Source: Gnetum montanum
Taxonomy: Eukaryota; Streptophyta; Gnetopsida; Gnetales; Gnetaceae
DNA length: 64,000 bases
Assembly: GCA_015680685.1 (NCBI GenBank)
Contig: MNCI01004170.1
Span: 892,705-956,704, forward strand
Direction: 5' to 3'
Shown here: positions 23,331-38,900 of the stretch, piece after piece
How the letters are laid out: every line of letters starts with the position of its first letter
How positions within the stretch are numbered: position 1 is the stretch's first letter
Position numbers and translations under genes: made by a program
The notes under the pieces: model-generated
Database searches by the model: none
Seen by the model: only the letters and a program-made list of their open reading frames with translations
Told to the model about the DNA's origin: nothing

Positions 23331-23872
23331 GATTAAGGGACGATGCCCTGTTTAGAGAGCATATTCCAAAGAGATAAAGTATTTCCCTTTTCTTGCTGTC
23401 CATTCATGGAAATACTGTATTCTCTATGTCAACATTTATTGCTGGTCGACAATAATTTAGTTTGCCGTGCCCACTTTTAGATTTCGGTAGCGGTGAAGTT
23501 AACTACAGTTATGACTATTACGGAAAATGGCTTGGCGTGAAGATTTAAGCGGTGAACATAACTAGAGGTAGGCCGTAGGCTGGTTAACAAATAGAAATGA
23601 TTATTGCACCAAATAGAAAATGGCAGTCCAATTAAGCAGCAAATCAGAAGAAGCTTTAACAAGCGAAGAACGGAAATCAAATAATCCACAACATGAAACA
23701 TGATCGTCAACCTACAAACAGACAGCGCAGCCTACCGAAATCCTGGCTACTGTACGATCTGCAGTTATGCGTACGACGCCGTAAAATTGCGCGCTTAAAA
23801 ACATTATTCGAACCAGAAGAGCAGTACACACACAAAATCCTCCAAAATATTGACAAAGGTAATTGCTCTCAC
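23330..23872 (-). other. GC-richer island after MADS exon 5, no exon found
   Basis: Base composition here resembles the exon-bearing island at 23873-24720 and not the AT-rich repeats below 23330. It starts with the intron 5 donor (minus strand, AAG|GTGAGAGC at 23872). All acceptor AGs were scanned for the expected 42-nt exon 6 of a MIKC gene; none gives a K-box-like peptide. The minus-strand frame at 23477-23710 (MFHVVDYLISVLRLLKLLLI) is not MADS-like and is not supported as a gene. Confidence 0.4.
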
Positions 23873-23914
23873 CTTTCTCTGAAGATCGTTGATATCCTTC
23901 AGAATCTGAACTCC
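23873..23914 (-). CDS. MADS gene exon 5 (K box end)
   Basis: 42 nt, acceptor GTGCAG, donor GTGAGA. It encodes [14 protein letters not shown], matching the usual exon 5 pattern (..I..EI..LQRK). Phase 0 on both sides. Confidence 0.9.
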
Positions 23915-26900
23915 CTGCACAATCTCAGAAGGACAAATCCAAATCCTTATATCAGAACAAGTTTAAAAACAAAACACATGTTTCGAAGCTTTTCAACTAA
24001 AGACAACAAGAACTTTAATCCGATGATTCCGCGCGCTCCAAAGGAAGCAAAACTTTTTACCTTGCGGTTCCTTACGCGATTCAGAGCAGACTCAAGGTTT
24101 GCCTCCAGGATTTGCAGTTGTTTTAGCGACAGTCCTTCCAGATCTTCTCCTAACATCTGTCTGGAAATAACGATAAAATTTTGTCAGGAATCGATCTCCG
24201 TTTCAACTTTCAAATAACAAAATTGTGATTCTACCTGCGCGCGCGCTCCAGCTCCGCCACCTGCTGTTGCGCTTTCAGAACGTCTCCATTGTCTATCTGA
24301 ATTCGAAAAACGACAGCAAGTACGTTATCCTTTCGGTTTTTTATGTAATTATTATTTATTTAAACACCTAAAGTGACCTTCTTCGCTTAACGTAGTTACA
24401 TAACAGCATTAGCGTGCGTTTTTCACTGAATGGTCCTCTGCCATAGGAAGTATATATGTTTCTCTGCCTTTTGTTATCGACAAACGAGACATGCACAAAC
24501 GTAAATATATGACAGAATTTGTCTCTTCTATCTTTTAAGATTACAAGTGCTTGTGAGGAAACTTATAGGATGACAAGCAAATAATTTTTGAAGTACTACC
24601 TCCTGATCTCTAGCCGTGCCTTTCTCACGAAAATCGTTCTCGTACTTCTCTAGGAGCACCTTCATGCTTCATCCATGAAGTAACACGTATCAGAGAGTAA
24701 ACACAATTATTTAGATGGTTGGAAGACATCAGTAAATCCTATTTCTAAAATTTATTAAAAAAAGGAAAAGAGGTACTGATTATTAAAAAGGGAAGGAAAC
24801 ATGAAAATCTTGACTGGAAAGATTGCCAATAATATTATAAAACCAAAGGTTGCATATGTTTCTATGGTATAGAATGGTGGGAAAAATAAGTAAAATGTAT
24901 GAGCAGTAAATAACATTAAAACTCTTTATAGGTAATTGTTTGAATTGCAAATCAATTGAATTTATACCATCATAACAGAGGCTAAAGCTATGACTGAGAA
25001 AGTATTACATTTATATATTTATATAAAAAACCCACATTTTCTCTGGCATTTTTACTTCTAATACTTTGCCTACTTAAATCTGAAATTGTATTTCAAAAGA
25101 TAAAGTTTTAATACAGGGTTTCAGCTATTTGTCACTTTTTTAATATAACTATCTAGAAAACATGCTAGCTTACAAGAACCAGTAAAATGGCTTAACTTCT
25201 CTCAAGAACAAGGTACTTGTAAATTTTCATGTTCTATATATCAAGGCATAGTAGTAGTATTAAGAAATTGCTGAGAACTATTTCAATTAAGGAACTATTC
25301 TAGAATCATAAAATGTAATTACTTATATATAAGATAGGTAGTCCATTTGACTTTTTGGGCTGTTACAGGTCTTACAAGAATGTAATAAAATTTATCTTTC
25401 ACATTCATAAGTAAAATTTCTAAAAAGGACAAAAATGAAAAGCTTCAATCCCATAAGTAAAATTGGTTTTATCTTACAAAGTTATCTTAAAATGAAAAAT
25501 TGAAAGCATGATTTAACTGAAAAAATAAGAAAAGTTATGTGAAAGCAAAGGTACTGTAAAGGTTATTGACTGATGTAAATGATCCCAAAAAATTAGTTTG
25601 AAACAAAAGAATATCCTCTTTACTTAGGTATCTAAAAACTGGAAACTAGAAATTCTTATTGCATCCAGAAAATCACAAAAGATTCATTGGATAGTTAAAA
25701 AGTTTTAAAACATTTTTTAAGAAAGTTAAAATATCATTAATGTAATGCCCAAGGCAGATATCATGCCCTTATAACATCAAAGGATACAAATTATCAGAAC
25801 ATAAATAGGTTCTCATCCCCTACAAATTAAAATATAACTATGCATATCTCTCATAACACACACACAGAGATATATATATCCAAGTAATACAATTAAATAT
25901 CAATACCATTTTCTGGAACACATATCCCTTTAAAAATATGTGCAGATATTTAATAATAAACATTGGGCACTTTTCCAAATTTTTTCTTTGCACTAAATCT
26001 ATTAAATTAGGAAAAAAAACCTTCAATACTTCAGTTGGTAGCTTGGAAATCTAAATCTAGGCATGACAAGAATTTGATTCAATATAAAATCTATATTAAG
26101 AATTTCAAAAATAATTTTCTAATGATATTATTATTTTTCTGCATCTTATACAATCCAAATTAACATATAAACAACTATGCTAAAGTTTATTTTACTAAAG
26201 CCTTAGGTAACCCTGAGACTATACAAGAATCATATTTTATTTAATTATTCTCTTTATTTAATAATAAAAAAATTGCAATGTGATCCTTTTTCTTAATTTA
26301 TTTATCAAAAATACATGTATCTATCCTTCTCCTGTATTTTTTATATCTTTAATTTTTAAGCAAATTTAAAACCGTTTCACCTGTATGATCATTTTTTGTT
26401 TAACATTTCATCATCTAGTCGCATCTTGTTAAAAGTCAAAATGTTAGAGATGTAAATACTAAGGTGGATGTTACATGTCAATAAGGAAGATCAAATCAAA
26501 CCTTTTGTTGAGGGAAGTTCAGAGACAGCATCAATAGAAAAGAAGATTAAGAAATGTTTAGTGAGAGAATGCACCTAGCACAAGAGGTTGATAGTTTTAG
26601 CATGAACTTCACTCATTGTTTTTCACTAAATTCACTTGTCCATGTTATGGTCTACAAATGAAAAGGAGGAATGAATTTAATAAACCAAAATTCAAAGTTA
26701 AAGTCAAAATCAAAAGATTGAGAGTAGATCCTTTACATTCTTTGTAATATAGGGACAAAAGCCATGTAATTTATATTTATTTTTTCAAGACATATAGGAT
26801 AAAATAGGAAAATCCATTTATTTTCTCCTTCATTAAAAAATTAATTCACAGATGAAATTGAATAATAGCACCAATCTCTCATGTCATTTCACTTTTCAGC

Positions 26901-29900
26901 CCTATTTTCATGGAAAAAGACTTGTCTTATCCATAGCTATGTTAGCCCCATCAAATGCCTATAAATATAGGGGCATATTATGTTGTACTTGATTATAAAT
27001 GAAGAACATTGATTTGGTTACGAAATTTTTCAATTGTTTCATCAATTACATCATTTATCACTTTAACATTATTCCACCATTTACTAACATTCATTATTTA
27101 ACATTCATTATTAATTCATCAATAATTCATTAACAATTTCCAACAATCCATCATTATCATAAATCTCTTCTCATCACCTAATCAATTCATTGACATTCAC
27201 ATACAATTCAATCTTACAAGTTTCAGGAGAAGTCATGCATCCAGCACAAGAAATTTTAAACAATTTCAGATTGCAAGTTACAAGACGTTCAAAAGTCATT
27301 TCCTTCATTGCATGCAAATTATATTCAATTCATTTATCAATAGCTAAGATTCAACATTTCAGACTAGTAAGCAATGTTGGGCAAACATCTACATCCAAAT
27401 TCCAAGAAGATCTAATTCATCAATTTCAAGAAATTCAATTTTCTCTTTTTGACTATAACCCATAGTCAAAAGTTATAGTTTTCTCAATAAATTACTAGGA
27501 AATCACCACAACTCGTGGCTTGCTCATGAGATACTTGGATTCAATTTTTTCTCTATTTCTCTTGTTACAATCCTTGGTCAACTTGTGGTTTGTACAAAAA
27601 ATCATCACAATTTCACCACAACTTGTAGCTAACTCATGCTAGTAAAATTTTTTTCTCTGTTTCTATTGATCACAGCTCATCTTACCATGACCTCTGGTAT
27701 TTTAATTTTTCTGAAAAACACTGACAACTTATGCTTTTCTGCCATCACCACCTTTCAAAATCCCAACAGAGGTCAAAGGTGACTTCATTTAAGTTGTTGA
27801 AAAGCAACAAACCCAACCTAAATATACTTAGTTTGGAAGCATAAGGAAAGATATTTAAGAGGGGGTGGATGTCAAACTACCTAAAATAAAATTATATTAA
27901 GCATAATAAATAGAACACATCAATATATTCCATTAATAACATAAAAGCTCCAAAAATAAGAAAGAAAAGAAAAGGCACAAAAGAAAAGAAAAGACATTTA
28001 AGATTTGATGTTAATGCTTCTTTGGCTTTTAATAGTAGTGAATGACCCAAAAGAATTCATCTAGCTAACTATATGTAGTTGACCTAAGGCTAGGATGATG
28101 ATGATCATGATGATTACATATTCTAATTTATAATCTACTTGCCAAGCCTCTTTCCATTGCTTAATTCAACATTTTAATTTCTTGATATAAATTCACAAGG
28201 CTTACCATGATGGTAAGAGCTATAATCATAACCATGAATTACCTTGATTACCTTGTATGAAATGTCGTAAGTTCAACAAATTACCATATAGCTATATTTT
28301 CATTTTTACTTGGATTGAAATTACTATACTTGACCCATTTCTTTTCAATTTTATCATCTTCTTTTCTAGATGATATTTAACAATTCTAAAGACCTGTCCA
28401 ATGTCCATGACCTTCGCTAAGTTTTATAGTTTTTATTCTTATTTATTATCATTCAAAATTACCTCTTATATAATAACATACCCCCTTACATGCCTTTGGA
28501 GGTACCAATATCCAAATTGATGATCTTGGTACAAGAAATACATGTTTCAATTTCTATTTTAGAGGTACCAATGTGCAAATAGTAGATTCTTTTAAATATT
28601 TGGGTCTCATTTATATGAATAATTAGAAAGTGAAGTAGATCAAAGAAAGGATAGTAAGAGATTTCGAGGAACTACATGTTTTTAAAAGCAAGTGCCATGA
28701 ATTAGGACTCAAGGCTTAGAAGGTCAAAAAATAAAATTTTCAAACTATAATCTATCCTACTATATTGTATGCAAGTATTGTTTAGGACTTGACTCATTGC
28801 TAAACTTTGGAAAGATATTGAAAGAGTACAAAAATCTTTTCTCCTTGATGAGTTAAAGGTGAAGATACAAACACCTTTCTTAATATTATCATCTAAATGT
28901 GATTTATTACCTTTAGAATTAGAAGTCTTGTATCAATTCATTGTATATATTCTAAAGCAAATCTTGAGGTTTCACAAGAGTGCAATTGACAAGGAAAACT
29001 ATAAGACCCCAAGATTCCTATATTTTTAAAGAAGGGTTGACGCATCCCCCATGAAATTTTGCTCGAATTGGATGGCAAATCCCATTTCAAAATAATATAT
29101 AGTATTCATAACCTAATGAATATCAACTTAAAGTGCTATATTATATTCAAAAAATGGCTAAAATCTAAAGTTTACAATTTAAGATAGCAGGTGCCACATG
29201 CTATCCACTAGCAACTACTGCATGTCATCCACTAGTAGGTACTACATGCTATCCTCTAGTACACAGTGCATGCTATCCTCCAAAAGCATCACATGTTATG
29301 CTATTCAAGACCCCTCATGTTATCCTCCACTCCTCGACCAATGATGATATATTATAATTTGAAAATAACAAAAAAAATGAAACTCATATTCTCTAATTCA
29401 ATGGGGTGCCTCTACTCTACTTCAAAGTAGCGTCTGTTTTGCTTTCATTGTAGGACCTATTGCTCAATTCGATGCATCGCTTATTCTTCCTAGAAATGAA
29501 GCATGTATTCTTCTTGTCAATGTGACATTTGTTCAACCAATGCAGCACCTCTCTTATCTATCCTGCTCCAATTATATCCTTTGAAACTTTGAAGACCTCC
29601 ACCAAATTATTATGCTAATGGGGAATTCTTTGCCTTCCTTTATATACCATATCACTTGTGGGCAACAACAACCCATTTCTAAAAATAAAATTCTCAAAAT
29701 ATTAAATTGCTGTATTGGCAAACTCGTAAATTGAGCCTACAAACCCCTAACAAACCTACACCCAAGAACCCTATGACATATTAAAACATAAATGAGCAGG
29801 TCAAATCTTTGTACCTATATAATAGCCAACCACAAATGGATTGATACCTATATATTAGCCTTCTAGCAAAAATTTGCCTACACCCAAGAACCCTATGACA

Positions 29901-32900
29901 TATTAAAACATAAATGAGCAGGTCAAATCTTTGTACCTATATAATAGCCAACCACAAATGGATTGATACCTATATATTAGCCTTCTAGCAAAAATTTGCC
30001 TCTCATTTTTTCTCTAGGAGTTAATATTTTTGAAGAATGTACCAATTGAGGAAGTGGAATATTTCTTGGGAGAAAATATAGCAAAATCCTAGGCATATTC
30101 ATTAGTTACTCAAGCAAAATTATTTAACATAGTTATGGTCCAATTCATAAAGTAAAAAAATAATTATACTTTACATCACACTGAATCTATTAAACTAGAT
30201 GCAAAAGCTCACTATCTCTTAGTTGCTATTCCAATCAAGAATCAAAATTCCATCAGCAAACTTTGATTAAGTTTGCATTATTTTAAAATAAAAAATGGAA
30301 GATGGATTTAACTCTCCTGATAAAAGTACACATGTAGGTTATGCAAGTTGGAAGCCTTTGAGAACAAGTTGCATGTATTTTCTTCCTGTACTATGACTCC
30401 ATTTGAGACATAATTATAATATTTGCAGCAAACAAATTCTACAATTTGTTTTTGTTGCCCTCATTGATGCTTAGTCAATTTGTAGAGTTGTCTTTATTTT
30501 TTGTGAAAATAAAATCTCTCCAATGGATCATGTGGGTCAAACATAATAAAAGCTTCAATTTTAGTTTTAAGAATATACATCACACATGTAATCTTCAAGT
30601 CTAACACCCCCTAAATATGCAATCTTTGCCTTTATCCTTCTTAAACTCTCAAAGTTTAGGTAGAGTTTCACACACATGTACATTTATACAATCCTATGTT
30701 TCTAATAATTGTAACAAAAATTATATTATATCCTTAGTATCTTTATTCCATCTATAATTTAATAATGATTTACTATGACCTACCATCTTAGCATATTCCT
30801 TTAAATTATACCTATGATTTAAAAATTAGTCACATGCTCTAACCAAGTGAATAATGCCTCACTGGCATTGTAACACAAATCATATGAAGTCATGTATTCA
30901 TAGTCTTTGTATAATATATATACATAACATAAAATTATATCCTTCTTTGAAAAACTTGAACAACCCTTATCTTTTTGCAAATTTTTAATTCTTTCAGTTT
31001 TAGTGGATATGAGTAAAAATTCAGTTATGATTTCAGTTTAAGAATACTATGGTGCAATATAGTAATAATGAGTTGTTAGCCTAGTGGTAAGAAAGTTGAC
31101 CTCAAAGCTCCAAGTTATGAGTTCAACAAAGTTTTACATTCGCTATATGTCTTGAGGGGAAATATTGTTAAAAAAGTTTTAGCTTTTAACATCTCCCTTT
31201 CCTTATACGTCAATCTGGTGTAATGTCAGCTTCATCTATGTGATGCTTTATTTTTATTTCATGATGATATGTTGACCCAAGGTGTTTTCATGTAAGTCCA
31301 TTTTGTTTAAAAATTATGCTCTCATTTTGAATTTAAAAAACATGTAAAAAAGCAAAGTCAATAGTCAAAACCTCAAACAATAAATCCCAAAAGGCAAGTA
31401 TCCTACATCCTCAATAGAGGACCACATATAATGTCAATTAGCCTTCATTTATGTAATGGGACCACTAGTCTCTTACCCTTTTGATTTGTTTGAGTTTCAA
31501 TTGGAGATTATTAGCCTACTACATTATCAAATGAACTTTTCATTGATTTGGCTGTTACATGGAGACTTTTACCCTACTTAGAATAGAAGGTTCTAAACAA
31601 AAAAAAGTTTATGTATTTATGTCTTATGCTAATAGCACATTTAATGTTGTATTCAAGTAATAGAACAATGCATTTGTTAATACCTAAAGAGTTATGATTT
31701 TTAATTACAACAAATTATGTTAAAACTACTACCCTCTTTTAACACTAACAGAAGAGAGATGTTGCTATCCTTTTCAGAAATAAAATAGTTCTTGCTTAAG
31801 AATACCAAGCAAACTTCCTGGTTTGGTTCTTGTAGAGTTTAAATTATTAATGATTATTATGACCTATAGTTAAACTAAGTGACCATTATAATTTAAAAGT
31901 GTCCATGTGCCCCTTTATAATATTTAAAAATTCTATGAAAGTAGAGATAAGATGTTGCATTATAAAATAATAATAGTTCCTTTACAATAACTTCTATTCA
32001 TGCTAATTGCATGTATTATAAGTTTATTTTTCTTTTAATATACTAACCCATTAATTTAAATGAATTTATTTCTATTTCAGGGACAAAAGTTCATTTCAAC
32101 TTAGACTACACAATTTAACCTAGTCTCATACTTAGCAATTTGGTGATTTGATTCATTTGTTTGGTGTATGTGCTTTGAAGCATGTGATAGAATTGTTTTT
32201 CCAAGAACACATTAAATAATTCTTTAAGAATCAATAGATTCATCCCTAAACCTTGAATATCTGGATTACATCATTTATTTTTCATGCATCTTTCCCTAGA
32301 AGTAGAGATGAAGACTATTATCTATCAAACTTACCCATACATAATCTTAGTTTGACATAATATATTGAGCTATTAGATTAAAGGAAGTTGAGTTGCACAA
32401 CTCTTGAAGATTTTCAATGAAGCATATATCATTCATCATCTTGTACTAATAATACTTATTTTCCTATTATTTATCTTGATAATATATTATGATAAAGTCC
32501 AAAAATGATAGTAAGAGAGGCATTATTTTTAAAAGCATAGAACTTGAAGAAAACTAGTTCACATCTAGATGGCTATTAGATTCTAGAGTTGGATAATCAT
32601 CAATATGAAAATGTAATATCACATTGCATGGGACAAAGTTATTAAAGCCTATATATATTTAATTGACAGTTATCATATAAAGTCTTTATAAAATAAATAA
32701 TCTTGCATGAGGAACTTATGGTGAAAGGTTAGGATTACACCAAACTACATATGGTAGTACTTCTTACTAAACAAATTAAAATAAATCATACAATTATTTC
32801 CTAATTACAAGCTTATTTACAAAACTAAAATAATAGTCACCATCCTTTACTATTAGTGTAAGAACACTATTCCAAAAGTCCTAAGTAGTAATTAAAACTA

Positions 32901-35900
32901 CATGTGTTATCTGTTTTGATTGTGTTTTGATTATTCATGTTAAGAGTTTTCAATTTCAAAAGGTTTTAATGGATTGTAATCGGCATCATGATTACTATCA
33001 CAACTCTATCTCTAGGTCATGATGAACAAAAGCAAATAATAAAACATCTATCAAAGCTCAATAGGTGGTCTTCTCTTACCAAAACAAGGCCTTCATCTGA
33101 ATCTTAACAAAAAGTTCTTTACTATTGGTCACATTGGTGGGTACAACTAAACTTAAGTTGAGGACCTATGCTTATGCCTAGGTTATAATCTATTATGAGA
33201 TACTGAAAAGTACTCCAAGTGACCTTACATGACTAATCATTATTCTCTATCCTGGTTACTCGGCCAACTATATGGTGGTTCTACACTTGGTTCATCAACT
33301 ATATCTCTAAGAAGAAAAAATTTCCTTAAAAGATTAAAGTATATCTCCTTGATCATTCCCTCCTTAAACCATTAATTTCATCCTTGATCTTTCCCATCAA
33401 AACAAGACCTTCACCTTAATTTTAATGAAAAGTTCTCCACTGTCAATTGCATTGGTAGATACAACTAAACTCAAGTTGAGGACCTATGCTTATGCCTATG
33501 TTGAGCGATAAAGTTCTAATTGGACTATATATCGTGGGGTGTACCTATATTACAAGTATTTCAAGGTTCTAACACCAAGAATACTAATTAAGTTTGTTGA
33601 CACGACTAATTTTTTTACATTTTAAACACTAGTAGTAGCTCTTATGTGGGAAGGAGCCCTAGCTTTGTATCTATGATTACCTCTTGCAGTATGCACTCTA
33701 TTGTTAAAGAATTACTAATTAGATTATTTTAGTGTAGGATAAATTGGTATGACAATCACCATGCTTGATTCCTTCCCAACTACTTTAATTAAGGAAGAGA
33801 TCACTATTTTTATATAGCTAGTAGGAGTAAGCTAATCATAAAGCTAGAAAATAAAGATATGAAATCATTGACAAGGAGCTAGTCCATGCAAGGCTAAAAC
33901 TAATTAGGACTTACTTCTTCCTAACAAAATAAGAAAATAAAAATGACGATGGCTCAAGACGTATGAAAATTGATGAGTCATGTTTTGCAAGGCCCCGATA
34001 TTGGAGCCACAATGTTAGGTATTTGATATTGGGGCACAACCTCCGATGTCAGGGATCTGATATCGCCCCTTCCATGCTAGCCCATAAATACAACACTTGG
34101 GTGCACAGTTGGGATTTAGATTCATAGATCTACATAGATTTTAAGTAGACTTAGAGAAATTCTGTTAGTTTGTTTTCCAATGCATGCCCACAGTGTGATG
34201 TTAAGTGATTGTATGACATCCTTATTCGAGTGTGACATACTTGGACATGTTACATGTTTAGCAATAAAGATTGAGATTACTTCCATCATTGTAGCTAACT
34301 ACTTCCATCATTGTAGCATCCAGTTAGCTTTATTATTGTTTCTAATTGCTTAAATGTTTACCATTTTCCTTAGTTAATGTTGTCATTCATTGCTTTTTAT
34401 TATTCTTGTCATTAAGCAAAATGAGTATGACTAATTGTAAGCGCTTAAGTGTAATTACTTGGTAACCCAACAGTGTATCATTTGGTATGCCCAGTAATGG
34501 TACCCTTGGTAATCCTAGCGGTAGTTATGCAAAGTCCAAGGCATGTATAGAATGTTAAGAACGGATACTCATCCCACATAGGCTGGTTTAGACTTTACTT
34601 TCCATTGTTAATTAGAGTAAATAATTAATTTCTTTATTATCATTAGGAGTAGCTTAGGGCCAAACAACATCAAGAATCATATGCCTCACTCTGGACTAAA
34701 CCATACGTGACAAAGCTACCACTAGTCCAAGTGGGAAGACAACAAACTACGATCAAGGCATAACAATCTAGATGCACAACTAGTCCCATCCACCGAATTC
34801 AACTGGATCATTCGTGAATGCTTGTGATTCGTATGGTTGGGCATAGGGGTACCTCACCGCTCATCAAAAATCAAGTTGCATTATCCATCTAACCCTTTCA
34901 TTAACACTTGATAATAGTTGAGATATCATGGGACATGTAGAAGGGTTCAAAGGATTCAAAAATCATGGGCCAATGTTATGCTTCAACAAAAATACTCACC
35001 AAAGAAAAGGCCATTGGCTCAACCACTTATCTTCCTTAAAGATTTAGTAAGTTTAGTCTCTATCCTAGAAGGATGTTCATCAATGTTAATCTAATGTTCA
35101 TTAACATTGATCCATTACTAAGATAACAATACATTCTGTCAAGGTTGAGGTGTATTTTTGGTTTTACTTTCAAGAATAGTTTTATGATTATGTAGATTGT
35201 TTGAGTTGTGTTGAAGCATGTGATGAGGTGTCCAATGGCAATTTGACTAGGATCAAGTCAAGCTGTGTTGATGATCTCCACTGATGCTTAGGTGCTGACA
35301 AACCTCCTCCATTACTTTGAAAAAACTTTAAACACCCAAGATGAGCTCTCACAGATAACTTAGTCATATCTTAGTTTTAATTGGGATTTCATTTGGATTT
35401 TTGGTGTCTGGTTTGTGTAAAGAGCTCTTCCTCCCCTAGGTAAGTTCATTCCTTTTTTTGTCTTGTCTTGTGTGTATTTTGAATCATCGCTTTCACAAGT
35501 GCAACTAGACTATGTCAAAGTGCTACCTTGCTTACATAGTCCAAAACTGTTTGATCAATGCAAAGTCTAGTGTTTGCATGATAAATAAAGCTAATGGTTT
35601 CCTCTCATTTCTACAATTGATGCCTTAAACATTGAAATAACAAAAACATTATAAAACCTTAAAAACTATAAAACTATTAATTCCTGTTTTCATAAGCTAC
35701 AAGAATTCATCCTTATTCAAGGAGGTCATAACTATATAGCATGGTGTTGGGGCATTGAGGTTATGACTAACAACCATTTGTATTGCATTTTGTATATGGT
35801 GTTGTACTTGTCCCTAATAGGGAATGCAATACATGTGTTTATTTTTGTTTTGTTTCTTATAATTCTAAAACCCATAAAAATTATAAAATATAAAATCATA

Positions 35901-38900
35901 AATATATTTTCAACCTCCTACCATGGCAACATCAATTTTCATTTGTATCATATGTATTATAATCTCTTTATAGTTATTGAATGCAATGATATACATGAGT
36001 GCTCTTGGAAATTCACTCAACATTGTCGTCAAACCTTATGATGGGTTGCACTACGTTTTGTATGATAAATCACTTTGGTCCAAAACCAATGAGAGTCCTA
36101 TTAACATGTGCTTAAGATTCCAAGTATCATTAAGTTATAAAGTTCTAATTGGACTATATATTATAATTATTTTGGGGTGTAACTATATTATAATTATTTT
36201 GGGGGTTTCAACAATCCCCCACACCCCACTATTTTACTCATGATATCTTTATGACCATCCTAAAAGGATCTATACCACTTCAAGCATTCATGTTGGTTGG
36301 TTGTTATAACACTCTTATAGTTGTTACTATAGGTTTTAATAATAAACCACACTAGTTGAGTTGTTTATAATAATGAATGTTTATTAGTTGCAATGCACTA
36401 ATATTTTTAATATAGCTGGCTATTGAGGTCATAACAGAAAAAAATACATTTGTTATAATTTTGTAGTTGTCGCTAACCCAAAATTGAAGTCACAAAAAAC
36501 TTTCAAATACTAAATTCAAAAAACCCTTAGGCAAGCAAGAAAAGACATTACGATTAAGTATAATAATTCAGAGTATATGAGATAATATTTTATTATTTTT
36601 ATTGAATACTAGGTATCTTGAATTGCCTTACCCTCAAAAGTGTTTGATCATTATTGTATGAGGAAGAGCATACAAAGTAAGAAGTAAATTGTGTTTTATT
36701 GTGGATACTCCCCTATTATGTAAGTGACTTTGGAAATTGAGTGCATCCAAGTATGAAAGTATCCTAGGATATGTAGATTACTTCCCATCCTTGGGAGGTG
36801 TGCATATGTATGTCAGTTTTCTCCATGATTATACTATTTATCTTGATTTCAAGTTCATAAAGTAAGCTTTCTTTTCTATCTAGATTCATCTCAATCCATG
36901 TATCAAATGAATCCAATATGTAAAAGCATAGAAGTATGGATATGCAATTTGAAACATGTTTGAGTACATGTACATTAGTAAAAAGTGCAATGTCTTCACC
37001 TCTAAAATCCTAATTAAAGAATTAAAAAACCATCTTTTTATCAAAATTAAAGCTCATATGTAACATGAAATGTGTTTTAAAGCTACAAAGTATATAAAAT
37101 ATTTGAATAAAACATAACATCATTAATTATTGATAATGTCATTTATCACTAGACTCACTTTCTTTTAAAAGAATAATTAAAATTTTAAATTATTACCCTA
37201 AGATTTTATTACAAAATATCATGTTCCCATGTTTTCTCCCATCTTTTAGTTAAAGATAGTAGCAAAAGAAATAGCACAACTATATAATGACAAATATCAA
37301 AACCCATTTCCTCAATTCAATGAGAACAAGGGCTTTCTAAGTACAATTTGAAAGATTTCAAGGTTTTCTCTAGAGAAAATGGCATAGATTTTGTGAAATT
37401 AAAAATGGAGATGCATATAAATGGGAATTCAATAAATCAAATTGGAAAATTTACATGGACATATCTATTATAGATGTAACCAACTTCCCTTCATACAAAT
37501 GAACCTAACACATACTGCACATGAAATTTTATCAAAGCTATTAAAAAGACAACTTACTAAGCTAATTGAGGTTTCAATTTAAAAAGCCATTGGTATCCAA
37601 GCAAAGATTTTAGAAGTAATTTTCTTCCATACTTGTGTGAATTTCATTTTTAAATAAGAGACTTTTACTTAATTGACATTAAATTAATGAATTCCTTTAT
37701 TGCAATTTTAATTAGCTAATGTAGGATTTACTCTTTCCAATTTTATTAGGATTTGAAGAATCTATAAGTTGAATTTTTGTTTTCTTGTATTTCTGGACAT
37801 TACTAATTGTGGACTCCTAACAATTCTACCAAATTTATTAAACCCTTAGTGACTAGAATCTTGCTTTGGTAATCCCACGTCACAAGTTCAATTCCAAAGG
37901 TAACATTGATTTATACATTTAAAAAAAATCGTGAAAGAAATTTTGAACCTAGTCTAATAGATCCAAGGGGCTTCAACAAACATAAGTAAAAAATTTCAGT
38001 TTTAGTTTCATAAATTTAGACTTTCTATTTTTTTTAAGTTCAATTTACACCATGGCATCAACGAAGAATAGTATCCCAACAACGAAAAAAAGGTATTAAT
38101 GAACATAAATTTACTTTCAAGACCTTGAATTACCAAATCCATAGGGTTTTAGGCAAGTCTTCTAAACTCAAGCCATTTGAATTAGAGTCAATTCCCCAAG
38201 AGATAAAGAGAACAAAGAAGAAAAGTTGAAGATGAGGTAGATCTTTGCTTCAAACTTAAGACAAGAAGATATTAAAGACCTTTTTCAATACTTCAACGTC
38301 ATCTTTAAAATCATCCAAATTAGATAAGAAAGATAATCATGTTTAGCAACTCATAGAATACATGTTGAGTATAAAATTTGAGAAGACCTCTTTGCATCAT
38401 AAAATCATCAACAAATTATGGTTCTTTAAGAAATATGAATAAATATATGAAATATTTTTAAATTGAATTTATCAAGGAATTCAACAAAGTCAATGTGAGA
38501 TGGTCCAATTATGAGCAAGTTTCAAATTTTTTGGAAGGACTGAAGATGACTTGCGAACTAATCATTTTATGAGCTCTAAATCCTAGATAAAGCTTAGGAC
38601 CAGATAATCAAGGTTGAGAAGAAGATCAATGGTTTGGCAATAAGAGTCAAGGAAATGTTAAAAACAAGAACAAAGGCTTCAATAACACTTCAAAGGATCA
38701 AAGATCCGAATCTAATTTCAAAGAAGCAAATTAAGAAAAGGAAGCAATATCAAACAAGGATTAAGATAAAGCATAAGAAGTCCTACAAAGATCAAAGGAA
38801 AGAAAGCAAAAGTCAAGGGAGGACTTTATCCAAGATCGAATACTTTATTTATGATTATTATGATCATAAGCAATGAAAATGCCAAAGGCCTAAGACCAAA

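Noticed and set aside
23693-24217. 174-codon plus-strand ORF
   Set aside because: It overlaps MADS exons 4 and 5 on the opposite strand and has no recognisable domain; it is a shadow of the real gene.
29191-29328. CRISPR-like array
   Set aside because: The period is 24 bp with no unique spacers and poor repeat identity in a plant genome; it is a minisatellite.
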